Assembly (NCBI RefSeq): GCF_022919215.1
Contig: NZ_CP095046.1
Span: 4,888,501 to 4,952,500 of the forward strand
Source: Hymenobacter cellulosilyticus
GTDB taxonomy: Bacteria > Bacteroidota > Bacteroidia > Cytophagales > Hymenobacteraceae
Reading direction: 5' to 3'
Length of the DNA: 64,000 nucleotides
In this document: positions 50,205 to 59,869 of the stretch, piece after piece
Position numbering within the stretch: position 1 is the first letter of the stretch
Layout of the letters: the number at the start of each line of letters is the position of its first letter
The notes under the pieces: generated by a model
The model's database searches: none
What the model was told of the DNA's origin: nothing
What the model saw: the letters and a program-made list of their open reading frames with translations, nothing else
Program-made: the position numbers and the translations under genes

Positions 50205-50438
50205 ATGAGTAAAATACTGGAAGAAATTGACCGCGCCCTGGGCACCTTCGATTCCAGCCACGGTCGCCCCGTCGCTATTGAGCTCGGGGAGCGCAAATAC
50301 ACCCAACTGGTACTCGACGTAGCCGACCGCCACAGCGCCGGCGGCGAGCTGACCACCAACACGGGCCGCCCGCTAGCTTACAAAGGCCTGGAAATTCTGC
50401 GCGACGACCGAAACGTGGACCGGATTCGGGTTATCTAG
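50205..50438 (+). CDS. Small conserved-looking protein, unknown
   Basis: A 77-residue protein starting MSKILEEIDRALGTFD, with no signal peptide. It is mixed helix and strand, charged, with the likely compact core VAIELGERKYTQLVLDVADR. It is flanked by murI (divergent) and the ABC-F gene downstream. I cannot assign a function. The ATG at 50205 is chosen because an upstream start would run through the intergenic AT-rich stretch. Confidence 0.6.
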   Translation: MSKILEEIDRALGTFDSSHGRPVAIELGERKYTQLVLDVADRHSAGGELTTNTGRPLAYKGLEILRDDRNVDRIRVI

Positions 50439-50522
50439 CCTGCTCCCCAAACTTCAGGCCCTAAGTAACGGCACACTACCGGGTTATTTGAGCTGACGTC
50501 TGGCTTCCCGCGTTCAGTGCCG

Positions 50523-50530
50523 TACCTTTG
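50523..50530 (+). promoter_or_regulatory. -7 promoter box of the ABC-F gene (leaderless start)
   Basis: TACCTTTG matches the Bacteroidota -7 consensus and ends only four bases before the ATG at 50535. Transcription would start at or next to the start codon, so the mRNA is probably leaderless. This also argues against the upstream in-frame start at 50517. Confidence 0.65.
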
Positions 50531-50534
50531 CGGC

Positions 50535-52451
50535 ATGAATCTGCTTTCCGGAGAAAACCTCTCAAAAAATTACGCGGACCGCTGGCTCTTCCGTGAGCTG
50601 GGCTTTGGTCTGAATCAAGGGCAGCGCGTGGCGCTGGTTGGTATCAACGGTACCGGCAAAACCACGTTGCTCAAAATCCTGGCCGGCCTGGAGCAGCCCG
50701 ACACCGGCTCGGTGAGCGTGCGCAAGGGCATTCGGGTGGCCTTTCTAGGCCAGCAGCCGGTGTTCGACGAGAACATGACGGTGGAAGCCACCATCTTCGC
50801 CTCCCAGAACGACACGCTAGCCGCCATCCGCGACTATGAGCACGTCGTAAACGACCCCAATCACAAGCCCGACGACTTACAGCGGGTAATGGAGTTCATG
50901 GACTCGCTCAACGCCTGGGACTATGAAGCCCAGGTCAAGCAGATCTTGGGCCGCCTGGGCATTCTGGGCGAGCTGCTGGAACGCAAGGTGAGCATGCTCT
51001 CGGGCGGGCAGCGCAAGCGCGTGGCATTGGCCCGGGTGCTGATTGAGGAGCCCGAAGTGCTGATTCTCGACGAGCCCACCAACCATCTGGACCTCGACAC
51101 CATCGAGTGGCTGGAAGGCCGCCTGGCCTCTCCTTCCCTGACGCTGCTGATGGTGACCCACGACCGGTACTTCCTGGACAAAGTCGCCAACGAAATCGTG
51201 GAGATGGACCAGGGCAAGGTGTACCGCTACCAGGGCAACTACTCCTATTTCGTAGAGAAAAAGGCCGAACGGGAGCAGATTGAAGTGGCCGAAGTGGAGA
51301 AAGCCCGCAACCTGCTGCGTAAGGAGCTCGACTGGATGCGCCGCCAGCCCCAGGCCCGCGGCACCAAGCAGAAAGCCCGCATCGACGCCTTCTACGAAAC
51401 CCAGGAAAAGGCCAAGACCAAAATCAGCGGCCCCCAGATGGAACTGAGCGTGAAAACCACGCGCCAGGGCGGTAAAATCATTGAAGTAGAGCACCTGCAC
51501 AAGCAGTTCGGCGACCATGTCGTGCTCGACGACTTCAGCTACGTGTTCAAGAAAAAGGACCGGATTGGCCTGATCGGGCCTAACGGGGCGGGCAAGTCGA
51601 CGCTGCTGAACATGCTCACCGGCAAGCTGCAGCCCGACTCCGGCACCGTGGATGCTGGTCAGACGACGGTATTTGGGTACTACACCCAGACCGAGCTGGA
51701 GTTCGACGAAACCCAGCGCGTGATTGACATCGTGAAGGAAGTGGCCGAAGTGGTGGAAATGGCCAACGGCGAAGTCGTGACGGCCTCGCAGTTTTTGCAG
51801 CACTTCCAGTTTCCGCCGGCCCAGCAGTACACCATGGTCAGCAAGCTCAGCGGGGGTGAAAAGCGCCGTTTGCAACTCTTGCGCGTGCTTATCAAGAACC
51901 CCAACTTCCTGATTCTGGACGAGCCGACCAACGACCTGGACATCATCACGCTCAACATTCTGGAGGACTTCCTGCTGAATTTTGCCGGCTGCATCCTTAT
52001 CGTCTCGCACGACCGGTACTTCATGGACGCCCTGGTGGAGCACGTATTCGTGCTGGAGCCCGGCGGCCAGATCCGGCAGTTCCCCGGCAACTACACCGAC
52101 TACCGCGAGTGGCAGAAGGAGCACAACTCGGCCGAGTATGCTCGCGAAAAGGCCCAGACGGCCAAAGCCGCGGCCGGCGTAGCTCCAGTGGCGACTCCGG
52201 TAGCCGCTCCGGCTGCAGCGGCTGGCTCCGCGCCCAAGCGCAAGGCCACCTTTGCCGAGAAGAAAGAGTACGAAACCCTGGAAAAGGACATCGAAAAGCT
52301 CGAAGCCCGCAAGCAGGAGCTGATTGCAAAGCTCAACGCCGGCACCGGCTCCCATAAGGAGCTGGCCGACTGGGCCGCCGAGCTCAAGCAAGCCGACAAA
52401 GACCTCGACTCGAAGGGAGAACGGTGGCTGGAGCTGGCCGACTTCGTGTAG
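50535..52451 (+). CDS. ABC-F family ATPase (Uup/EttA-like)
   Basis: A 638-residue cytoplasmic protein with two ABC ATPase domains and no membrane part. Domain 1 has Walker A GINGTGKTT, signature LSGGQRKR and Walker B VLILDEPTNH. Domain 2 has GPNGAGKST, LSGGEKRR and FLILDEPTND. A charged linker between them resembles the P-site tRNA-interaction motif of ABC-F proteins (about residues 240-310). An Ala/Pro-rich hinge leads to a C-terminal coiled coil (EKKEYETLEKDIEKLEAR), the Uup feature that binds DNA or ribosomes. It should act on the ribosome rather than transport. A promoter box four bases before the ATG points to a leaderless message. Confidence 0.93.
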   Translation: MNLLSGENLSKNYADRWLFRELGFGLNQGQRVALVGINGTGKTTLLKILAGLEQPDTGSVSVRKGIRVAFLGQQPVFDENMTVEATIFASQNDTLAAIRDYEHVVNDPNHKPDDLQRVMEFMDSLNAWDYEAQVKQILGRLGILGELLERKVSMLSGGQRKRVALARVLIEEPEVLILDEPTNHLDLDTIEWLEGRLASPSLTLLMVTHDRYFLDKVANEIVEMDQGKVYRYQGNYSYFVEKKAEREQIEVAEVEKARNLLRKELDWMRRQPQARGTKQKARIDAFYETQEKAKTKISGPQMELSVKTTRQGGKIIEVEHLHKQFGDHVVLDDFSYVFKKKDRIGLIGPNGAGKSTLLNMLTGKLQPDSGTVDAGQTTVFGYYTQTELEFDETQRVIDIVKEVAEVVEMANGEVVTASQFLQHFQFPPAQQYTMVSKLSGGEKRRLQLLRVLIKNPNFLILDEPTNDLDIITLNILEDFLLNFAGCILIVSHDRYFMDALVEHVFVLEPGGQIRQFPGNYTDYREWQKEHNSAEYAREKAQTAKAAAGVAPVATPVAAPAAAAGSAPKRKATFAEKKEYETLEKDIEKLEARKQELIAKLNAGTGSHKELADWAAELKQADKDLDSKGERWLELADFV

Positions 52452-52471
52452 CGCCATCGCTCTTTTCCCAA

Positions 52472-52507
52472 CAAAAAGCCCCGTCAGATTCCTGGCGGGG
52501 CTTTTTG
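52472..52507. terminator. Bidirectional terminator after the ABC-F gene
   Basis: A perfect 12-bp stem (CAAAAAGCCCCG and complement) with A and T runs at both ends, between convergent genes. Confidence 0.92.
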
Positions 52508-52512
52508 TTGGG

Positions 52513-53406
52513 TTAATCCGTCGTAGCTGCAGCCTTAGGTGGGCTGGGCGCTTCCAAAACGGGTGGCGAGGGCCGTGACGCCACCACCGGAGTTGTGGGC
52601 GCGGGCCCGTATCCGACTTTCTTGCGTTCCTGGTCAAAGTCGAACAGTAACGTCCGCTCCCCAAGAGGCATGGCCACGCGCAGCTGAAGGGTCTGGTCGT
52701 ACACTGGAAAAGTCACGTAGCCATGCACCAGTTCCCCGGACTTCAGGATGTGCTTGCGCAGGATCTTTACTTCCCAGTACTGTTTTTCCAGCACCGCTTG
52801 GTCGGCCTTTATGGCGTGGTCTATATGCTGTTGCTCGGCAAAGGCGGCGTCGCTGATTCGCCGTTCCTCGCGCCGCTGCAGCTCCTGCTGCTTTTCCTGT
52901 TCGGTGCCTTTCACCGGGGTCAGTTCCTCGGCCACGGTGGAAACCACACTCATCCAGTCCCAGATGCTGATACCGTTGGCTTTGCGGGCTTCTGCCTCCA
53001 GCTTCGCGCTCAGGACCTTAATACGGTACTCAGGGTCGACGGCATAAACCTGGGCCGGAACGTAGGGCACGTTGGCGTTCAGCTTTACGGCGTTTTGTTT
53101 CGCCGTTTTCCGGTCCAGCATAATGGGCATGTAGTAGAACGTGCCCGGATTCACGGCCACTTCGCGCAAGGAACCGTTGCGAATTTCGACTTCAAACATC
53201 AATTCCTTGTCGCGCACGTGGGAGTAGCACACCTGCACCTCCACGCTGTCGAAATTGGTGCTCAGCGACGGGCGGCCATCGGGCCACTCACTGTCGGGCT
53301 GCTGGGGTTTCACCGTCAGGTAATAGGACGGCCCGCAGCTGGTAAGTGCACCCAGGGCTAGCAGGGCAGCCACGGCCCCAGTGCGTAAAGAATACCGGCG
53401 GTTCAT
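52513..53406 (-). CDS. Putative lipoprotein of unknown function
   Basis: A 297-residue protein with signal peptide and lipobox ALTSC, so it is probably anchored in the outer or inner membrane. The body is beta-rich (FDSVEVQVCYSHVRDKELMF) with a charged helical stretch in the middle (GTEQEKQQELQRREER) and a Pro-rich tail. I do not recognise a domain. It ends 5 bp from the bidirectional terminator shared with the ABC-F gene. Confidence 0.75.
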   Translation of the reverse strand: MNRRYSLRTGAVAALLALGALTSCGPSYYLTVKPQQPDSEWPDGRPSLSTNFDSVEVQVCYSHVRDKELMFEVEIRNGSLREVAVNPGTFYYMPIMLDRKTAKQNAVKLNANVPYVPAQVYAVDPEYRIKVLSAKLEAEARKANGISIWDWMSVVSTVAEELTPVKGTEQEKQQELQRREERRISDAAFAEQQHIDHAIKADQAVLEKQYWEVKILRKHILKSGELVHGYVTFPVYDQTLQLRVAMPLGERTLLFDFDQERKKVGYGPAPTTPVVASRPSPPVLEAPSPPKAAATTD

Positions 53407-53548
53407 AGGCTAAAAGGAAATAGTGTATAGAGTCCTCAGAGCCCGGCCAGGGTCCCAAGGTGTCAGGTGCGGCGCTGGTATTGCTGGCAGGGCTGCTCCT
53501 GCCCGACCAAACATAAGCAGCCAGCCGGATATATAGGCATTGTACTAG

Positions 53549-53929
53549 TTACGATAACGCGGCGGGCAGCTCAAAATTGCCGCTTACCGTGGGCATCAAC
53601 TCCCAGGCCCGGGTAATAACTGCCCGCGGAATACGCCCGAAGACGTGGGCAAAGGCTTCGCCCCGGGCTGCCACCCACTCCCGCTCTACCCGCACTCCGG
53701 CCGCCCGCAGCTGGTTTTCGTCAATCTGCAGCAGTACGATGTCCTGACGCCCGGCGTAGTAGCGTGCGGCCGTAGCCAGTACCTGCTCCTGGTCGGACGC
53801 GTGAATAAAGCCTTCCGCGGCTAAGTCGGCGCTGGCGAAAAAGCCGGTTTGCTGGGCCTGCTCCCAGTCGGCAGCTTCGGCCAGGCGGTAGATAAAAGCT
53901 GGCGGAAGAGTGGAAGGCGAATTGCTCAT
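53549..53929 (-). CDS. DUF952 domain protein
   Basis: A 126-residue cytoplasmic protein of the DUF952 family: FIYRLAEAADWEQAQQTGFF, EGFIHASDQEQVLATAARYY, VLLQIDENQL and FAHVFGRIPRAVI are the family blocks. DUF952 resembles glutathione S-transferase-like or ADP-ribosyltransferase-like folds in databases, and its biochemical role is not established. The ATG at 53929 gives the normal domain start. It is followed downstream by the lipoprotein gene at 52513. Confidence 0.85.
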   Translation of the reverse strand: MSNSPSTLPPAFIYRLAEAADWEQAQQTGFFASADLAAEGFIHASDQEQVLATAARYYAGRQDIVLLQIDENQLRAAGVRVEREWVAARGEAFAHVFGRIPRAVITRAWELMPTVSGNFELPAALS

Positions 53930-54037
53930 AAGGTGTAGCCCATAAACCAGCAAGGCTCCGGCTTCAGACTTTACGGGCTGGTAAAGCTTGATGCCGAAGC
54001 CTTGCACGCTCGGTAGCGCCTACCGAATAACGGTTGT

Positions 54038-54436
54038 TTAGGCCTTCCAGACCTCCTTGCGCACGTTTTTGCCAACCGACAAAATCAGGCGCGTGGGGTT
54101 GGGCACCAGCACGAGGCGGGCTTCCTTGCCGGGAAACTCGTCGGAGTCGACCCAGACGCCTTCCTTGTGGGAGGGCAGGTAGCCAGTGTCACCCTTAATG
54201 TCGTTGGGCAAATAGGCCGTGGGCAACAATACGTCGGTATCGGGGCAGAGCTGCTCGTGTACTTTTTCTAATACTTCCTCCAGGTACTGGCCGTACTGGT
54301 CATTGAAATCGTCTTCCAGATCGTGCAGTTCTTCTTCCACGTCGTCGTAGCGGGCGTCGTCGTAGGTCAGCTTGTGCAGCTCCTGCTTTTTTTCGATCAG
54401 CGCAACGAGGGCCTGGTTGAGTTCCTCCTTATTCAT
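54038..54436 (-). CDS. Acidic protein of unknown function
   Basis: A 132-residue soluble protein. The N-terminal 60 residues are strongly helical and acidic (ELNQALVALIEKKQELHKLT; VEEELHDLEDDFNDQYGQYL), suggesting a coiled coil or helical hairpin. A C-terminal beta segment follows (EARLVLVPNPTRLILSVGK). I do not recognise the family. It is divergent from the dioxygenase gene. A CACCTTTG box near 54463 may be its -7 element. Confidence 0.75.
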   Translation of the reverse strand: MNKEELNQALVALIEKKQELHKLTYDDARYDDVEEELHDLEDDFNDQYGQYLEEVLEKVHEQLCPDTDVLLPTAYLPNDIKGDTGYLPSHKEGVWVDSDEFPGKEARLVLVPNPTRLILSVGKNVRKEVWKA

Positions 54437-54647
54437 AGCTACGGGAAAAAAGTGTTAATGCGCAAAGGTGCGTAGGATTCTGCAATTGTACGCAGCAAAA
54501 CCCGCAAACGCCATACCGACCTTTTGCCGAAGTACGAACTTTGGCTTCGGCGGACCACTCCGCGGGAAATAGGAACGAATTACGGCAAACCCGTATTTTT
54601 ACCCAGACAACCCTGGTTTCCACCCGAATCCTTACTTTTATCCAGCC

Positions 54648-55781
54648 ATGCAAACAATGACTTCGCCTGAGGTGCAGGCCCACCCCACCCACGATTTCCT
54701 GCCCCTGAAAGGCACTGACTACGTGGAGTTTTACGTTGGCAACGCCAAGCAGAGCGCCTACTACTACCAGGCGGCTTTTGGCTTCGAGCTGGTGGCCTAC
54801 GCCGGCCCCGAAACCGGCCTGCGCGACCGGGCCAGCTACGTGCTGCAGCAGGGTAAAATCCGCTTTGTGCTCACTACTTCCCTGTTGCCCGATTCCGACA
54901 TCACCCGCCACGTGGCCCAGCACGGCGACGGGGTGAAGGTAATGGCCCTGTGGGTGGACGACGCCCGCAAGTCGTGGGAGGAAACCACCAAGCGCGGCGC
55001 CCGCTCGGCCTTCGAGCCCCTTACCATTGAGGATGAGTTCGGCAGCGTCACGCTCTCGGGCATTTATACCTACGGCGAAACCGTGCACACCTTCGTGGAG
55101 CGCACCAACTACACCGGCGCCTTCATGCCGGGCTTCGTGGCCAAGAAAGGCCTCGTGCCCCAGCCCACGCAGGTGGGCCTGCTCCACGTCGACCACTGCG
55201 TCGGCAACGTGGGCTGGGGCGAAATGAACACCTGGGTGAAGTTCTACGAGGAAGTAATGGGCTTTAAGCTCCTGCTCACCTTCGACGACGAGGACATCAG
55301 CACCGAATACTCGGCTTTGATGAGCAAGGTGATGAGCAACGGCAACGGTTACGTGAAGTTCCCCATCAACGAGCCGGCCGAGGGCAAGAAAAAGTCCCAG
55401 ATTGAGGAATACCTCGACTTCTACCACTCGCCCGGCGTGCAGCACATTGCCATTGCTACCAAGGACATCCGGGCCACCGTGGCCGAGCTGCGCCGCCGCG
55501 GTGTGGAGTTCCTCAGCGTGCCGGCCTCCTACTACGAAGACCTGGTGGAGCGTATCGGCAGCATCGACGAGGAAATTGATTCGCTAAAAGAGCTGAACCT
55601 GCTCGTGGACCGCGACGAGGAAGGCTACCTGCTTCAGATTTTCACCAAGCCCGTGGAGGACCGCCCCACGGTGTTCTTCGAAATCATTCAGCGCAAAGGC
55701 GCCAAGAGCTTCGGCAAAGGCAACTTCAAAGCCCTGTTTGAAAGCATCGAGCGGGAGCAAGCTTTGCGCGGCAACTTGTAG
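54648..55781 (+). CDS. hppD: 4-hydroxyphenylpyruvate dioxygenase
   Basis: A 377-residue Fe(II) enzyme that converts 4-hydroxyphenylpyruvate to homogentisate in tyrosine degradation. It is a two-domain vicinal-oxygen-chelate protein. The iron ligands are all in place: H183 (LLHVDHCVGN), H266 (GVQHIAIATKD) and E345 (VFFEIIQRKG). The N-terminal domain carries DYVEFYVGNAKQSAYYY. Length is normal. No other homogentisate-pathway gene is next to it, and a family A palindrome begins 13 bp after the stop. Confidence 0.97.
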   Translation: MQTMTSPEVQAHPTHDFLPLKGTDYVEFYVGNAKQSAYYYQAAFGFELVAYAGPETGLRDRASYVLQQGKIRFVLTTSLLPDSDITRHVAQHGDGVKVMALWVDDARKSWEETTKRGARSAFEPLTIEDEFGSVTLSGIYTYGETVHTFVERTNYTGAFMPGFVAKKGLVPQPTQVGLLHVDHCVGNVGWGEMNTWVKFYEEVMGFKLLLTFDDEDISTEYSALMSKVMSNGNGYVKFPINEPAEGKKKSQIEEYLDFYHSPGVQHIAIATKDIRATVAELRRRGVEFLSVPASYYEDLVERIGSIDEEIDSLKELNLLVDRDEEGYLLQIFTKPVEDRPTVFFEIIQRKGAKSFGKGNFKALFESIEREQALRGNL

Positions 55782-55794
55782 GTCTTTGTCTCTT

Positions 55795-55951
55795 GTCCTT
55801 GCGAGGAACGAAGCAATCCGTCCTCTGCGAAGTGACCAATGCTCTTTACCCAAAAAGCCCTTTATTCCAGCCGGAGTAAAGGGCTTTTCACATAAGGCCG
55901 CTCAGCACATTTCAGAGGACGGATTGCTTCGTCATTCTTCCTCGCAATGAC
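55795..55951. repeat. Long palindromic interspersed repeat, family A copy 3 (inverted)
   Basis: Outer arms GTCCTTGCGAG (one change) and CTCGCAATGAC, with GCAATCCGTCCTCTG and GGACGGATTGC inside. The orientation is opposite to copies 1 and 2, judged by the bases flanking each arm. The inner hairpin at 55853-55888 (AAAAGCCCTTTATTCC, one mismatch) has another stem sequence. It lies between the dioxygenase and phosphoglucomutase genes and probably terminates the former. Confidence 0.88.
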
Positions 55952-56084
55952 CGACACAAAGGCTTTGTGGGTAAATGGGGTTGTCACTAGCAAGCTCGCA
56001 AGGACACGGGCCTGGCAAGGACATAAAAAAAACCTCTTTTCTTTACGCTCGTTCTGTTACCCGCACAACTTATCCTTCCCATTC

Positions 56085-57820
56085 ATGGCCCTGACCTCCG
56101 ACATCCAAGCCAAAATCAATACCTGGCTGACCGGCAACTACGACTCCGACACCAAAGCCAATATCCAGCAGCTGCTCGACTCGGGCGACGAGGAAACGCT
56201 CAACGACGCGTTTTACCGCGACCTGGAATTCGGCACCGGGGGCCTGCGCGGCATCATGGGCAACGGCTCTAACCGCATGAACCGCTACACCCTGGGCATG
56301 GCTACCCAGGGCTTGTGCAACTACCTGCTTAAGTCGTTCCCGAACCAGGAAATCAAGGTGGCCCTGGCCCACGACTCGCGCAACAACAGCCGGGAGTTTG
56401 CCCGCATTGCGGCCAATATCTTCTCGGCCAACGGTATTCATGCCTTCCTGTTCAGTGACTTGCGCCCCACGCCCGAGCTGTCGTTTGCCATCCGCCACCT
56501 GGGCTGCCAGAGCGGCTGCGTCATTACGGCCTCGCACAACCCTAAGGAATACAACGGCTACAAAGTGTACTGGCAGGACGGCTCCCAGGTGGTAGCTCCC
56601 CACGACAAGAACATCATCCAGGAAGTCAATGCCATTCAGAGCCCCGACCAGGTGAAGTTCCAGGGCGACGAGTCCCGTATTCACTGGCTGGGCGAAGAGC
56701 TTGACGCCGCGTATTTGGAGCAGGTGAAGGCCTTGAGCATCAACCCCGCCGCCATTCAGCGCCAGCACGACCTGAAAATCGTGTACACGCCCCTGCACGG
56801 TACCGGCATTACGCTCGTGCCCAAGGCCCTGGCCCAGTTGGGCTTTACCAACGTGAGCATCGTGGAAGCCCAGGCCACGCCCGACGGCAACTTCCCCACG
56901 GTTCAGTCGCCGAACCCGGAGGAGAAAGTAGCCATGCAAATGGCCCTCGACCAAGCCAAAGCCCAGGACGCCGACCTGGTTATTGCCACCGACCCCGACG
57001 CGGACCGCGTGGGTATTGCCGTGAAAAACAACCAGGGCGAGTGGCTGCTGGTCAACGGCAACCAAACGGCCGCTTTGCTGACCCACTACCTGCTCTCGGC
57101 CCGCAAGCAAGCCGGCAAGATGCAGCCCAACGACTTCATCGTCTACACTATCGTAACCAGCGACGTGCTCGGCGACGTGGCCCAGGCCCACGGCGTGAAG
57201 GCCTACCAGACCCTGACCGGCTTCAAGTACATTGCCGGCATCATCCGCGACTTGGAGGGTAAGGAAAACTACATCGGCGGCGGCGAGGAAAGCTACGGCT
57301 ACATGATTGGCTCCTTCGTGCGCGACAAAGACGCCGTATCGGCCTGCGCCCTGATAGCCGAAATGGCCGCCGTGGCCAAAGACAAAGGCCAGACCCTGTA
57401 CCAGGCCATGGTGGAAATGTACGCTACCTACGGCATGTACAAGGAAGACCTGATTTCGCTGACAAAGAAAGGCCAGCGCGGGGCCGAGGAAATCCAGGAA
57501 ATGATGGCCGGCCTGCGCGCTAACCCGCCCCAGACCATTGCCGGCTCGCCCGTAGTAGAGCTGCGCGACTACAAAACCGGCGTTATCCGGAATCTGCAAA
57601 CCGGCGAAGAGCGCGCAACAGGCCTGGAAAGCTCCAACGTGCTCCAGTTCATCCTAGCCGACGGCAGCAAGATTTCGGCCCGCCCTCGGGCACCGAGCCC
57701 AAAATCAAGTTCTACTTCAGCGTGAAGCACCCCCTGCAGTCGGCCGTGGACTTCGACCAAGTAAACCAGAAGCTGACCGACTACATCAACCTCATTATTG
57801 AGGACATGCAGCTCAAGTAA
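56085..57820 (+). CDS. pgm: Phosphoglucomutase/phosphomannomutase (frameshifted near 3' end)
   Basis: One C restored in CCC near 57683 gives 578 residues. It interconverts glucose 1-phosphate and glucose 6-phosphate (or the mannose equivalents). Motifs are FGTGGLRGIMGNGSNRMN near residue 50, the phosphoserine loop TASHNPKEYNGYK with Ser150, the metal loop DPDADRVG, and the sugar-binding GGGEESYG. The C-terminal phosphate loop is RPSGTEPKIKFYFS, which the frameshift hides. The ATG at 56085 is the standard start. A second, divergent copy of the last 113 bases lies at 59132. Confidence 0.92.
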
Positions 57821-57841
57821 GCGGCCCTTTTCGCTATAGCT

Positions 57842-57882
57842 CCAATAAAAAGCCCGGCTGATGAAGCCGGGCTTTTTATTGG
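57842..57882 (+). terminator. Terminator after phosphoglucomutase
   Basis: A perfect 18-bp stem (CCAATAAAAAGCCCGGCT and complement) with loop gatga, 22 bp beyond the stop. Confidence 0.93.
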
Positions 57883-57966
57883 AGTGTGCATTGTATTCCT
57901 ACTGTATCTTGCGGGCAGTTCGCAGTGATATTTATCCTGATTTTATCGATTTCTCAGTCCTTCCAT

Positions 57967-59130
57967 ATGAAAGTAGCTGTAGCTGCCTTGGTGTTCGTCC
58001 TGGGTTTGGGGGCCACCCGCGCCTTTGCCCAGGCCCCTCTTCCGGATTATGTAGTAACGACGGCCGGCGACACGCTACGGGGTATTATCCAGCTTCCGGG
58101 AATAAGCTTGCCACCATTCGCTTGTACCGGCCCGGCGCGGCAGCAACTACCCTGACGGCCGCCGAAGTAGCCAGCTATGGTGACACGGCCGGCCCATCGG
58201 GGTTAGTATGCGCGTGGGGGCGGCCGGGGAGTCCTCGCAGCTTATGGGCCTGCTGGTGCGGGGCTACGTCAGCCTGTACACCCGACCCAATGCCGAGGGG
58301 AATAATACGTATTTCCTGCAGCCGGCTAGCGCGGCTTACGTTGTGGAGGTGCCCGCTGCCACGGCCCGCCTCACGCTCCTGCGGGAACTAACCGACTGCC
58401 CCACTCTGGACTTTTCCACTACTGCCATTGAGCGCCGCTACCCCTACTCTCACGCGGGTATGACGAGCCTGATTATGGCTTATAATGCCTGCCGGGAGCC
58501 CCAACGCGCCAGTAAAGTGGTCAAGTCCACGGGTATGCGGACTTCTATTGGCCTTAAAGCCGGGGGCAACGTATCCGACTTCAAATTGGACCCGGCCGTT
58601 CGCGCGGGCAAGCGCAGCCAAGCTACGGGTTACCAGGCCGGCCTCTTTTTACACGTTGCCACCAAGAGTCGTTTTTCGGCCCAGGTAGAGGCGGTTTATG
58701 TGGCATTGCGCAGCCGTTACGGCGCTACTGATTTCTACAACGGCTACGCGACGTACACCACTACCCGCCAACTGGATATTCACTATGCCCAGCTTCAGGT
58801 TCCGGTCTTTTTCCGCTATACGGCCGGTTACCACGCCTTGCGCCCCTACCTGAATGCCGGGGCCAGCTACGGCCTCAACCTGGCTAACCGCTCCACGGAT
58901 AGGTATCAGAACTCCAACCAGCCTACCCCGGATACCCAGAAGCTCCTTCCGCCCGGTTCCAGCACTATCGGCCTGGCAGCCGGGGCCGGGATGTTGCTCT
59001 ACTATCCCGCCTTACCGGTGCTGAGCCTGGAACTGCGCTACGACCAGTCGCTCGTCTCGCTCGGGGACCAAATAAGCGGCCAGTCCAATCCAGCCAGACC
59101 CTGCGCCTGGACCTTGGCGTGGCCTTTTAG
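57967..59130 (+). CDS. Outer-membrane beta-barrel protein, paralogue of the gene at 62147 (frameshifted)
   Basis: Adding three bases (near 58100, 58200 and 59093) yields 388 residues. A signal peptide ends in AFAQ, then an N-terminal domain LPDYVVTTAGDTLRGIIQLP, IRLYRPGAAATTLTAAEVAS. The C-terminal half is a barrel: GLFLHVATKSRFSAQVEAVY, LQVPVFFRYTAGYHALRPYL and a final strand LRLDLGVAF. The same N-terminal domain appears in the gene at 62147 (LPGYVLTLSGDSLRGTL, IALYRPT). Function is unknown. Its stop codon is directly followed by a second copy of the phosphoglucomutase 3' end, so it may have arrived by recombination. Confidence 0.82.
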
Positions 59131-59131
59131 G

Positions 59132-59244
59132 AGTTCTACTTCAGCATGAGGCACCCGTTGCAGTCGGCCGTGGACTTCGACCAGGTCAACCAGAAGCTCA
59201 CCGACTACATCAACCTCATCATCGAGGACATGCAGCTCAAGTAA
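59132..59244 (+). pseudogene. Duplicated 3' end of the phosphoglucomutase gene
   Basis: These 113 bases match 57708-57820, the last 37 codons and stop of pgm, with 104 identical positions. Of nine differences, seven are silent (for example ctg/ttg, caa/cag, att/atc) and two change residues (Val to Met, Lys to Arg). It starts one base after the TAG of the barrel gene and has no start of its own. The pattern of mostly silent change suggests that it came from a functional pgm allele, not from decay of a fresh duplicate. Confidence 0.93.
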
Positions 59245-59269
59245 GCCAGCTCGATTCCGTAGCTTGCAT

Positions 59270-59296
59270 AGCCCGGTCTACTCATTAGACCGGGCT
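59270..59296 (+). terminator. Terminator after the pgm 3' remnant
   Basis: A perfect 10-bp stem (AGCCCGGTCT and complement) followed by GTTTTTG. It lies 25 bp after the remnant's stop codon and may be the original pgm terminator. Confidence 0.85.
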
Positions 59297-59310
59297 GTTT
59301 TTGTATCTGC

Positions 59311-59816
59311 ATGGCTGTTCGCCCCGCTGTTCTCACCATTCACCGTACGCGCAAATGGCAATTCTCCGGTCAGCTCTGGCTGGCCTGGCTGCTGGTACCA
59401 GTTGCCATCAGTCAGTTCGTGGCGCATCAGCCAATTGCGGGCGTTTTATGGCTGCTGGCCGCTTATCTGCTGGCACCCTATACTTCCGGAGTTCGTTTCG
59501 ACTTCGTAAAAAGCCGGCACCAGTTTTACGATTCACTAGGCGGGATTCGGTTTGGCTTGTGGCAAATATTACCGCCCATTGAGCGGGTAGTGCTGAAGAA
59601 TCACTCCGCTATTCACACTTCCAGCCCCGGGCAGAGCAGTGGCATTCTACCACAACTCGCACCAAGTTCTACGTGCTACTGCTGTCGGTGCGTGATTCTC
59701 AGCAAGGAATTATCGTCAAAGAATACTCATTGGCCGACCACGAAGAGGCACTCCAGATTGGTGTCTTGCTGGCCGAAGCGCTACACGTAAGCTTCGTGGA
59801 TTATTCAGCAGCGTAA
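59311..59816 (+). CDS. Small membrane protein, paralogue of the next gene (frameshifted)
   Basis: One base restored near 59627 (CCCCGGG) gives 168 residues. Two hydrophobic segments (LWLAWLLVPVAISQFVA; VLWLLAAYLLAPYTSG) are followed by a soluble domain with strands GVRFDFVKSRHQFYDSL and TKFYVLLLSVRDSQQGIIV, and a helix ADHEEALQIGVLLAEAL. It resembles a membrane-anchored PH-like domain, but I do not recognise a named family. The gene downstream has the same layout (two helices, then FHFVLDKTGNRYRS, YIVMLSSKAANRRGIVV), so the two are probable paralogues. Confidence 0.72.
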
Positions 59817-59869
59817 TTGTAAACCTACCGCCCTTCAAGCTGTCCGGACTCTTTACTGCCTACCACTTC

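Noticed and set aside
55947..56084. Longer N-terminus for phosphoglucomutase starting in the palindromic repeat
   Set aside because: The extension has no similarity to the family and begins inside repeat copy 3. The ATG at 56085 gives the normal N-terminus.
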